64,000 bases of DNA, from assembly GCF_002159845.1 (NCBI RefSeq), contig NZ_NFJK01000010.1, positions 1 to 64,000 of the forward strand, read 5' to 3'. How positions within the stretch are numbered: the stretch's first letter is position 1; every line of letters starts with the position of its first letter. Made by a program: the position numbers and the translations under genes. Of this stretch, positions 1-7,311 are shown one piece after another. Under the pieces are notes generated by a model that did no database searches, was not told where the DNA came from, and saw only the letters and a program-made list of their open reading frames with translations. The DNA comes from Anaeromassilibacillus sp. An250 (GTDB lineage: Bacteria; Bacillota; Clostridia; Oscillospirales; Acutalibacteraceae).

Positions 1-26
1 GATCGCGGTTGGATTTTGTGGCTGCC

Positions 27-353
27 GCCCGTAGGCGCGAAAGGTACTGTGTGTCCCGTGTCCCGGCCGGAGGTCCGCGAAAGACGCTGCGCGTCCGATC
101 GGCTAATCTAAAATAAACGGGAAGGCTTCTTCCCGATAACGGTAAGGCCCCCACCCCGGGAGTTCCCAGGGTGGGGGCCTTCTGTATTTGATCCTTCTAT
201 TTCTCACATGTGGTGGGCTGTGATGGCTGCCTTTATGAAGATTTTTACCTTGCTTTCGTAGGGAACGCCGTAGGCGCGAAAGACGCTGCGCGTCCGCCGT
301 AGGCGCGAAAGGCACTGCGTGCCCGCCGTAGGCGTGAAAGACGCTGCACGTCC
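27..353. repeat. 29-bp tandem repeats (five units, two clusters)
   Basis: Units of about 29-30 bp with the pattern CCGTAGGCGCGAAAG followed by a short self-complementary GACGCTGCGCGTC-like half lie at 27-56, 66-96, 267-295, 296-324 and 325-353. The last three are directly abutted. Each cluster is followed by a GAT(C/T)GGCTAA motif and then a strong terminator, so the whole repeat-plus-terminator block appears duplicated. No spacers separate the units, so this is not CRISPR. No coding capacity is convincing in 1-946. Confidence 0.75.
144..183. terminator. rho-independent terminator
   Basis: A GC-rich hairpin (AAGGCCCCCACCC paired with GGGTGGGGGCCTT) is followed by TCTGTATTT. The gene it ends lies outside the window on the left. 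Confidence 0.75.
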
Positions 354-445
354 AGTGAAGCACTGTGCAGTGACGATTGGCTAAGTGCTTTTGTAGAAAG
401 GGTTACGAAATAGAAAAAGGTTCTTTCTTAAATAAATGAAATAGC

Positions 446-487
446 AAGGCCCCTTCCCCGGAATTTTCCGGGGAAGGGGCCTTTTGC
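446..487. terminator. rho-independent terminator (second copy)
   Basis: Hairpin AAGGCCCCTTCCCCGG / CCGGGGAAGGGGCCTT with a TTTTGCATTTTT tail. Similar in layout to the terminator near 144, so the two may be a duplicated unit. Confidence 0.8.
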
Positions 488-646
488 ATTTTTCTTTTCA
501 ATTCGGAGGTGTGATTCGTCTGTAAGAAAATACAAAGGAAACTCGTATGGATGGACTCTTAGAGAAAAGATAGTTTAAAGCAGGTTTATCCGATGAATGG
601 ACGATGTTAATATCAACAATTTTGGGTATAATCCCGCCGGAAAATC

Positions 647-675
647 TTGCTTTTTGTGAACAAATATGATAATAT
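647..675 (+). promoter_or_regulatory. promoter of the surface protein gene
   Basis: TTGCTT (647-652), a 17-nt spacer and TAATAT (670-675). This leaves a leader of about 265 nt before the start codon at 947. Confidence 0.5.
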
Positions 676-696
676 AAAAAACATTCCTAAAGCCGT

Positions 697-731
697 ATCT
701 TAATAAGATCATAAGAATCTTATTAGAATTC
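697..731 (+). promoter_or_regulatory. paired palindromes, possible operator
   Basis: ATCTTAATAAGAT (697-709) is a perfect 6-1-6 palindrome, and GAATCTTATTAGAATTC (715-731) is an imperfect one. The half-site GAATCTTA is the same as in the perfect palindrome at 6309-6325 in front of the sigma-region-4 operon, which suggests a shared regulator. Inference only. Confidence 0.4.
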
Positions 732-734
732 CGA

Positions 735-946
735 TGCTTGTTTGCCTCTGCAAGAAACAGCGCGGTGCTTACATTGGCAACCAGCATTTTGAAGGCTGTG
801 GGTGCGATCGGGTGCAGCAAATGGGAGGAGGCGGTATGGCCACGGACACAGCGGTATGCATGCTGTCTGGTGGCGGAGAACGAACCAGGAATTAGGACCC
901 CAGGAAGGGGGCTTCCCAGATATGCTAGAAAGGAGAACAAAATTTT
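735..946 (+). promoter_or_regulatory. structured 5' leader of the surface protein gene
   Basis: This 210-nt stretch between the promoter region and the gene contains a strong stem (GCCAC..ACAGC / GCTGT..GGTGGC, 839-874). I do not recognise a known riboswitch core in it. The ribosome binding site AAAGGAG lies just before the ATG at 947. Confidence 0.35.
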
Positions 947-3406
947 ATGAAAAGGAACATGAAAACACGTCTGTTCAGCGGCCTTATCGCATTGTGCATG
1001 CTGCTGACATTCCTCCCGACGACAGCGTTTGCAGCAGACGGCGACGTGGCGCAGGTTGGAGATAAGACGTATGCAACGCTGGATCAGGCGGTGGAAGAGG
1101 CGCCGGAGGGTTCAACGATCACCCTGCTTCAGGACTGCGAATTGACCAAAGGTTTTAATAAGACGTTGACCTTTACCGGAAATGGTAAAATCACCATTGA
1201 CCGCCAGCTTACCAGCAACGGCGAAGGTTGGATGTGCTTTGGCCTCAATGACCCCAGCCGCGTTTTGACCTTTGACGGTGCCGGCGTTTCTGTAGAGTGG
1301 ACGTCGGATGGTACGTCTCCTTGGTTGATGCTGTCCTTGAGCGGCACATTGAATGTCACAAATGGAGCGGAGCTGACCTTTAAGTTTGATAGCCGGACAA
1401 CCGGTGCCCGCAACGCTATTTATATGAATGCTGGATCGAAGATTAATGTGACGGATGGATCGACGTTCCAGATTCTTGGCGTTGGTACGGAGGGCAATGC
1501 GGGCCAAGGAATCCAGCTGGATGCAGCGGGCACCGCCAATGTAAATGTCACCGGCGGCAGTAAATTCCTGATTGACGGCACAAACCGCGGTTATGTAAAC
1601 AGCCCGACGATTTATGTCGAGGATTCGACGTTCGCTATCCAGAATTGTACAAGCAACGCTTCAAATGGCGGTAAATTTACCGCCATCAATTCGCAGATTA
1701 CCTTTGAGAACAACAACGGCCATGGGCTGTCTGCCAGCAATGTGACCATTGAGAACTCCGTGCTGAACTGCAATAACAATGCCCTCTATGGAATTACCTA
1801 TTCCGGCGATATGACGATGGATGCAACATCGGTCATCAACGCGAACGAAAACGGCTATGGGTCTGCGGGCGGCGGCCTGCGTGCCCACGGCGTTTCCACC
1901 GTGGAAGCAAAAGCGGAAATCAATATCTTGAATAACGTCCGCAACGGCATGGAGAACTACGGAACCTTCAACATTGCAGAAGGCGCGAAGTTTACGGTTA
2001 CAGGCAACGACGAGCCTTCTACCAACGGCGGCGGTATCTATAACGGCGGCAGGCTGGTTTTGCCCAGCACGGCTGTTATTATGAACAATTCCGCTCATCA
2101 AACGGGCGGCGGCATCTGCAATGCCGGAACCGTTACGATCCCTGTTGGCGTAAAGCTGTACAATAACCACGCCGGTACTGCAGGCGATGATCTCTACAAC
2201 CGCAACGGAGCAAACGCCACTTTGACGGATGTAGGCGACATGTGGGTATTGGACGATTGCGACCACCTCATCGACGGCTGGTACGACGACGCTGCGGATG
2301 CCCGCTGGGAAGCCCATGCGGAAACCGAAGATGGAAACCACATCGAAGAATTCACGGATTTCTCCGAAGAAACCGGCTTGGCTACTGTTAGCGGCCTGAC
2401 CTCTCTCAAAGCAGCCCACGGCAAAGACCCCATCGATAAGACCAGCTTCCCGGGCCTGGATAAGGTCATTGTGACAGAAGAAGGCGACAAGAAAGAGGAT
2501 ACGGCAGCAGCGGGCGATACCGTGGATTTCAAACTGACGTCCAACGTGCCGGACGACCTGCTCAACTACATAAAACCCGAAGAAGCGGACGATCCTGAGG
2601 TGGTCAACACTTTGGCAAATGTGCCCGTGGAAGATCGCGGCGAGTATAAGCTCACCTTCCATGACGACATGAATGACATGTTCATTGATCCCACTAATTT
2701 CGTGGTCAAGGTTGGGGATGACGAACTGATTCAGCCTGACCAGTATACGATCAACTACGAACCGGCGCAACATGAAGATGGCACAACCTGCGATTTTGAG
2801 ATCACCGTGGACCTGGTCAATCTCTACGAGATGGGGGCCATCGACGACGAAGACATCGCAAACGCTACGCCGATCACCGTGACCTATACGGCCACATTGT
2901 CCGAGGAAGCAACGGCTGGCAGCTATCAGAACACCGCGTGGGTTACCTATCCGGACGGCGAGACAGAGAAATCCATCGTCAAGGTCAATACATATAAGAT
3001 CGATGTCTTTAAGTACGACCAGACCAATGAGGAGAAAGGCCTGGAAGGTGCGAAGTTCGAGTTCTACCAGAAAGATGGCGAAGGAAATCCCATCAATGTC
3101 GTCGTTGAGCTGACTTCGGACGCGAATGGCCATATTATTCTGGATGGCCTCGATGCCGGCGTCTACTACCTGAAGGAAACAGAAGCGCCCGAGGGTTATG
3201 TTTGCAGCAACGAGGAACTGACCATTACCATTCCCGACCAGGCAGATGCGAGCAATGTTGTTACTGTCAAGTTTGCCAACAGCCCGGTCCCGCACACCGG
3301 CGGCACGGGTACCATGCTGTTCACCGTTGGCGGTATGGGTATCCTTGCAGCAGCAGGCGCCGTGATGATCGTCCCCCGCAAATTCCGCAAAAAAGAAGAA
3401 TGCTGA
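947..3406 (+). CDS. sortase-anchored surface protein with beta-helix and SpaA-type domain
   Basis: An 819-residue cell-wall protein. A signal peptide (residues 1-29, ending TTAFA) is followed by a long Gly/Asn-rich region of repeated short strands (about 40-420), typical of a right-handed parallel beta-helix. A fimbrial isopeptide-type domain (about 500-690) comes next, then a SpaA/prealbumin-like domain (about 690-780) with the motifs GAKFEFY, AGVYYLKE and TEAPEGY. The C-terminus carries VPHTGG, an LPXTG-like sortase signal, then a hydrophobic segment and the basic tail RKFRKKEE. The likely role is adhesion or surface display; the ligand is unknown. The gene stands alone, with its own promoter, leader and downstream terminator. 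The domain order is read from sequence patterns; exact family names for the beta-helix are inference. Confidence 0.88.
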   Translation: MKRNMKTRLFSGLIALCMLLTFLPTTAFAADGDVAQVGDKTYATLDQAVEEAPEGSTITLLQDCELTKGFNKTLTFTGNGKITIDRQLTSNGEGWMCFGLNDPSRVLTFDGAGVSVEWTSDGTSPWLMLSLSGTLNVTNGAELTFKFDSRTTGARNAIYMNAGSKINVTDGSTFQILGVGTEGNAGQGIQLDAAGTANVNVTGGSKFLIDGTNRGYVNSPTIYVEDSTFAIQNCTSNASNGGKFTAINSQITFENNNGHGLSASNVTIENSVLNCNNNALYGITYSGDMTMDATSVINANENGYGSAGGGLRAHGVSTVEAKAEINILNNVRNGMENYGTFNIAEGAKFTVTGNDEPSTNGGGIYNGGRLVLPSTAVIMNNSAHQTGGGICNAGTVTIPVGVKLYNNHAGTAGDDLYNRNGANATLTDVGDMWVLDDCDHLIDGWYDDAADARWEAHAETEDGNHIEEFTDFSEETGLATVSGLTSLKAAHGKDPIDKTSFPGLDKVIVTEEGDKKEDTAAAGDTVDFKLTSNVPDDLLNYIKPEEADDPEVVNTLANVPVEDRGEYKLTFHDDMNDMFIDPTNFVVKVGDDELIQPDQYTINYEPAQHEDGTTCDFEITVDLVNLYEMGAIDDEDIANATPITVTYTATLSEEATAGSYQNTAWVTYPDGETEKSIVKVNTYKIDVFKYDQTNEEKGLEGAKFEFYQKDGEGNPINVVVELTSDANGHIILDGLDAGVYYLKETEAPEGYVCSNEELTITIPDQADASNVVTVKFANSPVPHTGGTGTMLFTVGGMGILAAAGAVMIVPRKFRKKEEC

Positions 3407-3581
3407 TTTACTCCCTTTCAACCGTTTCTAAAGCAGTAGGAACAGAGGATAAAAAAGGTCCCTGCTGCTTCGGCGGCGGGATTGCCGCAAGGGCCAGCGC
3501 TGTCCGATAAGCGTTTCAAAAGCGAGGCAATCCCCCAATGGCTATGCGTTGAATTATGATCGAAAAATCTTCATAAAACAG

Positions 3582-3623
3582 GGAAGCTCCCGTCCTGGAT
3601 GTTCCAGGGCGGGAGCTTCCTAT
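3582..3623. terminator. bidirectional rho-independent terminator
   Basis: GGAAGCTCCCGTCCTGGA / TCCAGGGCGGGAGCTTCC hairpin between two convergent genes (surface protein and thiE), with TATTTTAT on the plus side and a run of T on the minus side. Confidence 0.8.
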
Positions 3624-3658
3624 TTTATAAATCCGTATTTGTAGCCCTTTTCTCCGCA

Positions 3659-4312
3659 TTAGGCGTTTTTGGCGCGTCCAAGTTCTACAAGCTTCTTTGC
3701 CATAGCCGCCAATTCCCGCGCGGCTATGCCCGGGGTTGCGCTCGACATAATGGCGGATACCACGGCAATCCCGCTGATGGGGCATCCTTCCAGCACAGAC
3801 AAGTTGTCCTGTTTGAGCCCTCCAATGGCCACAACCGGGATGTTCACTGCCCGGCAGACCTCGGAGAGGGTCCCCACACTGGTGGGGATTGCGGCGGCTT
3901 TGGTCTGCGTTGGGAAAATAGCCCCTGTCCCCAGGTAGTCGGCTCCCTGGGACTGTGCTTCCAGCGCCTGTGCCACGGTTTTGGCCGTTGCCCCGACGAT
4001 TTTGCCGGGCCCTAGCAGTTTCCTTGCCACGGAGACGGGAAGGTCGCTTTGCCCCACATGTACGCCGTCCGCGTCCACCGCCAGGGCGACATCGATGCGG
4101 TCGTCGATCAGAAGCGGCACATGATACCGCTTGGACAATTCCTTGACAGCCAGGGCCTCTTCATAAAATTCCCGGCCATCCTTGTCTTTTTCGCGGAGCT
4201 GCAACAGGGTTACCCCGTTTTGCAAAGCTTCTTCGATCACGCGGAGAAACGGTTCCCGTGCGAGGTGGTCGCTGTTGGTGACGAGATAGAGCAGGCAGTC
4301 CGATTGGTTCAT
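3659..4312 (-). CDS. thiE: thiamine-phosphate synthase
   Basis: This cytoplasmic TIM-barrel enzyme couples HMP-PP and thiazole phosphate to give thiamine phosphate. The 217-residue product has the usual length. Family signatures seen: LVTNSDHL at the N-terminus, VTLLQLREKD, LLIDDRIDVA, DGVHVGQSDLP, GATAKT, DYLGTGAIFPTQTK and VVAIGG near the end. The ATG at 4312 overlaps the thiM stop codon in an ATGA, so the two are translationally coupled. It is the last gene of thiW-thiM-thiE, an operon that salvages thiazole rather than making it de novo: no thiC, thiG or thiH is in the window. Confidence is high from motifs and context. Confidence 0.96.
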   Translation of the reverse strand: MNQSDCLLYLVTNSDHLAREPFLRVIEEALQNGVTLLQLREKDKDGREFYEEALAVKELSKRYHVPLLIDDRIDVALAVDADGVHVGQSDLPVSVARKLLGPGKIVGATAKTVAQALEAQSQGADYLGTGAIFPTQTKAAAIPTSVGTLSEVCRAVNIPVVAIGGLKQDNLSVLEGCPISGIAVVSAIMSSATPGIAARELAAMAKKLVELGRAKNA

Positions 4313-5148
4313 AGGGATGCTCCTTCCATATGTAGATTCTGCGCGAGCGCTTCCGAGGAAATCGTCGATAAGGCGTCCAGCAAAGCGGCGTGGAATGTTC
4401 CGGACCCCCGGCCGCGCGCCCTTGTCTCTGCGGCAGCTTGTTCGCCGCAGATCCCCATGAGGGCAGCCGCTGTGACAGCGGCCTCCAGCGGCTGTCCACC
4501 GGCACAACAGGCCCCCGCCAAAGCGCTGGACATGCAGCCCGTCCCGGTGATTTGCCCCAGCATCGGGTCGCCGTTGGAGAGGAACCAACAGGACTGCCCA
4601 TCCGATACGATGTCCACCTCGCCCGAGGCGGACGCCACGCAGTGAAAGCGGCGCGCGGCTTCAACGACCCATCGCGCCTGCTGCTTCGCCGTGCTGCGGG
4701 TGATCTTGTCATCCGCGGCAACGTCTACGCCGTCCGTGGTGGAATCGCCGCTGCATAGGGCGCGGAGCTCCGAACTGTTGGCCCGGATGATGGAAAATGG
4801 GGCGATCCCCGCTAATTCTGCAAAAAATGCCCGGCGCAATGGGCTGCACCCCACCCCGGCAGGGTCGAGCACGATAGGGATACCAGATTTCCCGGCGGCG
4901 CACGCCGAGCGCCGCATAGCTTCCATGCGGGAGGCGCTGATATTCCCTAGGTTTAAGACCAGGGCTTGGGCGTGGCCGGTGATTTCCGCAGCCTCATCCG
5001 GATGTTCGGCCATGATTGGGCGTGCGCCGAGCGCCAAAACCGCATTGGCGCAGTCATTGATGGAGATGTGGTTTGTGATACAATGGATCAACGGCGCCGT
5101 TTGCCGCAAATTTTTGAGAAGCAGGGCCATGGATTCCATTTGGTTCAT
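4309..5148 (-). CDS. thiM: hydroxyethylthiazole kinase
   Basis: Phosphorylates 4-methyl-5-(2-hydroxyethyl)thiazole with ATP, giving the thiazole phosphate used by ThiE. The 279 residues match the ribokinase-like ThiM family: PLIHCITNHISINDCAN near the N-terminus, ARPIMAEHPDE, LVLNLGN, IVLDPAGVG, IRANSSEL and the C-terminal catalytic anion hole GTGCMSSA. The start overlaps the end of thiW by 4 nt (ATGA), and the stop overlaps the thiE start. An alternative start four codons in (MESMALL) is possible. Confidence 0.96.
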   Translation of the reverse strand: MNQMESMALLLKNLRQTAPLIHCITNHISINDCANAVLALGARPIMAEHPDEAAEITGHAQALVLNLGNISASRMEAMRRSACAAGKSGIPIVLDPAGVGCSPLRRAFFAELAGIAPFSIIRANSSELRALCSGDSTTDGVDVAADDKITRSTAKQQARWVVEAARRFHCVASASGEVDIVSDGQSCWFLSNGDPMLGQITGTGCMSSALAGACCAGGQPLEAAVTAAALMGICGEQAAAETRARGRGSGTFHAALLDALSTISSEALAQNLHMEGASL

Positions 5149-5651
5149 TGGTTCGCCATCCTTTGCAGCCGGGTCAACAGCCCGTTTTTGGAAAGTGCGA
5201 TTAAAAAGAGATACCCGGCAAAGCCACCGATGATCGTGCCTGCCAAGAACGACGGCACATAGGTGAACAAAACAACGCCGTCCATATGATAGAGGAACGC
5301 CATCACCGGATACGAGGCCATCGCGCCGATGATGCCGGTCCCGACGATTTCACCCGCCACGGCGGCGAGCATTTTGCCGGTCGCCCGATAGAGCAGCCCG
5401 GAGAGCACCGCCCCAAACACCGCGCCTGTGACCGCCAACAGATTGACGCCCAGAAGCCACATGCGCAGAAGGGCAATCAGCACTGCGCAGGCGAGGGCGT
5501 ACCACGGCCCCAGCAAAACGGCAACAATGACGTTGATAAAATGCTGCATGGGGGCCATGCCGGGGACGCGCAAAATCGGGGATAAGACGACGCCCAGCGC
5601 GACCATCATGGCGAGAATGGCCATTTTTTTCACATTCGTTTTGGCTTTCAT
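5145..5651 (-). CDS. thiW: thiazole transporter substrate-binding membrane protein
   Basis: Integral membrane protein of 168 residues with about five or six hydrophobic helices. In the ThiW family it is thought to be the substrate-specific (S) component of an energy-coupling-factor transporter for the thiazole precursor. The starting stretch MKAKTNVKKMAILAMM, the PMQHFINVIVAVLLGPWYA segment and C-terminal helices fit the family. Start chosen at ATG 5651 because AAAGGATGG lies about ten bases upstream; a longer frame back to 5699 would put the start inside the terminator-like hairpin. First gene of the thiW-thiM-thiE operon, so uptake and phosphorylation of thiazole are coupled. The ECF energising module is not in the window. 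Confidence 0.88.
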   Translation of the reverse strand: MKAKTNVKKMAILAMMVALGVVLSPILRVPGMAPMQHFINVIVAVLLGPWYALACAVLIALLRMWLLGVNLLAVTGAVFGAVLSGLLYRATGKMLAAVAGEIVGTGIIGAMASYPVMAFLYHMDGVVLFTYVPSFLAGTIIGGFAGYLFLIALSKNGLLTRLQRMANQ

Positions 5652-5674
5652 AGTATGCCATCCTTTTTGATACA

Positions 5675-5845
5675 GAAAAATAGGACACGCTGGCGGCATG
5701 TCCCTTTGAAACGATTACCTGGCAAAAATCCCCTAAAAGGCCGGTTTTCCTGCGGCCTTTGATAAGCTATCCAGACAGAAAGCTAGGGAAATGTGCAAGG
5801 ACCAGCCCGGCCGCCTGCAAGGGATGACCGGTCCAAAGTCTGTTT
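5675..5845 (-). promoter_or_regulatory. structured leader of thiW-thiM-thiE with terminator-like stems
   Basis: Three stems lie between promoter and gene on the minus strand: one closed by GGACC/GGTCC (5799-5834), AAAGGCCG/CGGCCTTT (5736-5760), and GGACA..TGTCC (5683-5703) directly followed by TATTTTTC, 24 nt before the start codon. The last looks like an intrinsic terminator or attenuator. The invariant TPP riboswitch boxes (CUGAGA and CUGAUCUGG..AUGCCAGCG) are not found here, unlike in front of thiT. An HMP-PP (thiS-motif) or other ligand-dependent attenuator is possible but unproven. Confidence 0.45.
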
Positions 5846-5846
5846 T

Positions 5847-5876
5847 ATGCTAGCATATTTTTCCGAAGCTTGTCAA
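5847..5876 (-). promoter_or_regulatory. promoter of the thiW operon
   Basis: On the minus strand TTGACA (plus positions 5871-5876), an 18-nt spacer, and TAGCAT (5847-5852). Confidence 0.6.
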
Positions 5877-5883
5877 GAAAAGG

Positions 5884-6042
5884 GGGCTTGTGTCGTCCGT
5901 ACAAAGATGCCGCCATAGTATATGCGGCACGGAAATACACGAATCTACGCCTCGAAACTTACGAGGCGCTCTGGCCAATAACCAGTTGGAAGCTCCAAAA
6001 GTCCGCTGCGTTGCATCATGCTCTGGAAGGGAGGCAACAAGT
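5884..6042 (-). other. gene-free stretch with stable stem-loops
   Basis: On the minus strand, CGCCTCG-TAAGTTT-CGAGGCG is a perfect seven-pair hairpin. Further on, TGCCGC..GCGGCA sits inside a longer, interrupted stem (GTGTATTTCCGT paired with ACGGACGACAC) that ends in CCCCCTTTT. It lies downstream of the small-RNA-like unit at 6045-6190 and may be a second RNA or part of a long leader. No coding sequence is convincing. Confidence 0.35.
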
Positions 6043-6044
6043 GC

Positions 6045-6190
6045 AAAAAATATAAAAAGCCATTGAAGATTGCTCTTCAATGGCTGGAATATACGGACCT
6101 TACCGCCGATCCCGGCAGTATGCATTGGGTATGCATGGCGCTAATTCAAATATATCACGCGAACTTACGATTGTTCTGTCCTGTATAACT
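6045..6190 (-). ncRNA. candidate small structured RNA
   Basis: A near-consensus promoter just upstream (TTGACA-17-TATACT) would start a transcript near 6190. The 5' part TATACAGGAC (plus 6178-6187) pairs with GTCCGTATA (6090-6098) to close the molecule, leaving one bulged A. Inside are ATGCAT-ACCCA-ATGCAT and GCCG-GGAT-CGGC hairpins. The unit ends with a 12-pair hairpin (AGCCATTGAAGA / TCTTCAATGGCT, 6058-6085) and a T-rich tail: an intrinsic terminator on the minus strand only. The transcript would be about 145 nt and encodes no convincing peptide. It could be a 6S-like RNA, another housekeeping RNA or a riboswitch; I cannot assign it. Confidence 0.5.
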
Positions 6191-6196
6191 GATATT

Positions 6197-6225
6197 AGTA
6201 TATGATAAAAAGGAATCGTTGTCAA
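6197..6225 (-). promoter_or_regulatory. promoter of the candidate small RNA
   Basis: Minus strand TTGACA (plus 6220-6225), exactly 17 nt, TATACT (6197-6202). One of the best sigma-A matches in the window, yet no open reading frame follows it. Confidence 0.7.
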
Positions 6226-6268
6226 GGGGATTTTTAAAATTTTTTAGAAAACATTTGTTCTATTTTGG

Positions 6269-6297
6269 TTGACTTTTTTCACCTATAGTGTTAGCAT
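6269..6297 (+). promoter_or_regulatory. promoter of the sigma-region-4 operon
   Basis: TTGACT (6269-6274), 17 nt, TAGCAT (6292-6297). Confidence 0.6.
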
Positions 6298-6308
6298 AAA
6301 ATTAAAAA

Positions 6309-6325
6309 GAATCTTATTAAGATTC
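6309..6325 (+). promoter_or_regulatory. perfect 17-nt palindrome, likely operator
   Basis: GAATCTTATTAAGATTC is a perfect 8-1-8 inverted repeat placed 12 nt after the -10 box, where a bound repressor would block transcription. The same half-site occurs twice upstream of the surface protein gene (697-731). Confidence 0.5.
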
Positions 6326-6350
6326 AAATGCGTTAAGGAGAAATGTCAAT

Positions 6351-6557
6351 ATGGATTACCTTGTATGGGGGGAGGAATACCTGCGGGAGGCGGAACATCT
6401 CCGCGAGCGGGTGCGTCTGCTGCGGCGTCAAGCCGCGGACGCGACAGAGGAAAAAGAGGCGGACAAGCTGGAGGGGCGGATACAACTCCTGTATGGGATG
6501 TATCTGGACTGCCTCCATGTGGGGAACTACCTGATCAAATGTGGGAGGTTGCGATGA
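6351..6557 (+). CDS. small coiled-coil protein of a sigma-like operon
   Basis: A 68-residue, charged, helix-rich protein (EEYLREAEHLRERVRLLRRQ suggests a coiled coil). I do not recognise a named family. AAGGAG lies well placed before the ATG. Its stop overlaps the start of the next gene in an ATGA, so it is co-translated with the sigma-region-4 protein. Such short helical partners next to sigma-like HTH proteins are common in clostridial accessory DNA. It may be a partner or modulator of the downstream DNA-binding protein, but this is inference from position only. Confidence 0.75.
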   Translation: MDYLVWGEEYLREAEHLRERVRLLRRQAADATEEKEADKLEGRIQLLYGMYLDCLHVGNYLIKCGRLR

Positions 6558-6898
6558 GGCGAAAATCCAATCTGAGCTTAGAACTCTTCGGGGACCGGCT
6601 GCCGGCGATGCAGGGAAGCGGCGGCGAACCGGATGCGGAATATCGAAAGATGCTGCGGGCCTTACACGCCGCTATGGAGGGGGAGTTGACCCAGCGGCAG
6701 CGGGAATGCATCCAACTGCGGTATTTCGAGCAGATGCGCGTAAATGAAATTGCCGGGCTGCTGGGGCTTACGCCGGGGACGGTATCCGTCCATATCAAAA
6801 AGGGGCGGGAGCGCCTGGGGAAGGTCATGCGCTATTCATTCAGCCGCCTGGACCCCTCCGGGAAACCTTCACCGGAGGAAGATTTTTCGCGCACATAA
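6554..6898 (+). CDS. sigma-70 region 4-like DNA-binding protein
   Basis: 114 residues. The middle (about 45-100) has the region 4 helix-turn-helix: LTQRQRECIQLRYFEQM, then VNEIAGLLGLTPGTVSVHIKKGRERL. No region 2 is present, so it cannot be a complete sigma factor by itself; similar proteins in clostridial accessory DNA act as positive regulators or split sigma subunits. Start chosen at ATG 6554 because it overlaps the upstream stop (ATGA) and GGGAGG is just before it. Translation from farther upstream in this frame is unlikely. Its likely target could include the GAATCTTA palindromes, but that is a guess. Confidence 0.85.
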   Translation: MRRKSNLSLELFGDRLPAMQGSGGEPDAEYRKMLRALHAAMEGELTQRQRECIQLRYFEQMRVNEIAGLLGLTPGTVSVHIKKGRERLGKVMRYSFSRLDPSGKPSPEEDFSRT

Positions 6899-6904
6899 CA
6901 CAGG

Positions 6905-7177
6905 CTATTTGGAATGGGGGCGCGCGGGAGGAGAAAGCAGCAGCCGGGTCTCCCCGGGGTTCAGGCAGAGGATCTTTGCGCGGATGCGTGGATGCTTCAG
7001 GCGCTGGCGCACCATATTGCCCAGGGCTTGCCCACCGTGGTACCCGTGGATTACGATGACCTCGGTTACACTGGCGGGCAGGCGGGACAAAAATTGTTCC
7101 AGCTTCCGTTTGGCGTCCGCGGTTGTGAGGCCGTGCAGATTGATTTCCACAGTGGTTTTGCGGGGATTTTGAAGCAT
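6905..7177 (-). CDS. Smr-domain protein
   Basis: A 90-residue protein made almost entirely of an Smr (MutS2 C-terminal) domain: INLHGLTTADAKRKLEQFL, then EVIVIHGYHGGQALGNMVRQ, with the LHG and H-G motifs typical of the family. Smr domains nick or bind DNA or RNA; stand-alone versions are often of unknown function. The ATG at 7177 is preceded by AAGGA at a good distance; an 11-residue longer form starting at 7210 lacks this. Convergent with the sigma-like gene, with only six bases between the stops. Confidence 0.8.
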   Translation of the reverse strand: MLQNPRKTTVEINLHGLTTADAKRKLEQFLSRLPASVTEVIVIHGYHGGQALGNMVRQRLKHPRIRAKILCLNPGETRLLLSPPARPHSK

Positions 7178-7223
7178 GTGATCGCGTCCTTGTGTGAAAA
7201 TTTTTCTCAAAAAAGATTCTTTA

Positions 7224-7252
7224 TTGGATTTTATGGGGGTATATGTTAAAAT
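7224..7252 (+). promoter_or_regulatory. promoter of the DUF2007 pair
   Basis: TTGGAT (7224-7229), 17 nt, TAAAAT (7247-7252). Confidence 0.45.
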
Positions 7253-7311
7253 GAAAGAAAGAAAATCCGGAAAGGCCCGATGGGTCGCAAGATGTTAAAG
7301 GAGGGAGGACC

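Noticed and set aside
267-353. Short repeats that could suggest a CRISPR array
   Set aside because: Units are directly abutted with no unique spacers, and no cas genes are near.
1661-3421. 586-codon open frame on the minus strand opposite the surface protein
   Set aside because: Shadow frame: composition is not protein-like and it crosses the anchor-coding end of the real gene.
5651-5880. TPP riboswitch in front of thiW
   Set aside because: The CTGAGA and CTGATCTGG..ATGCCAGCG boxes are absent; a short CTGTCTGGATA match alone is not enough.
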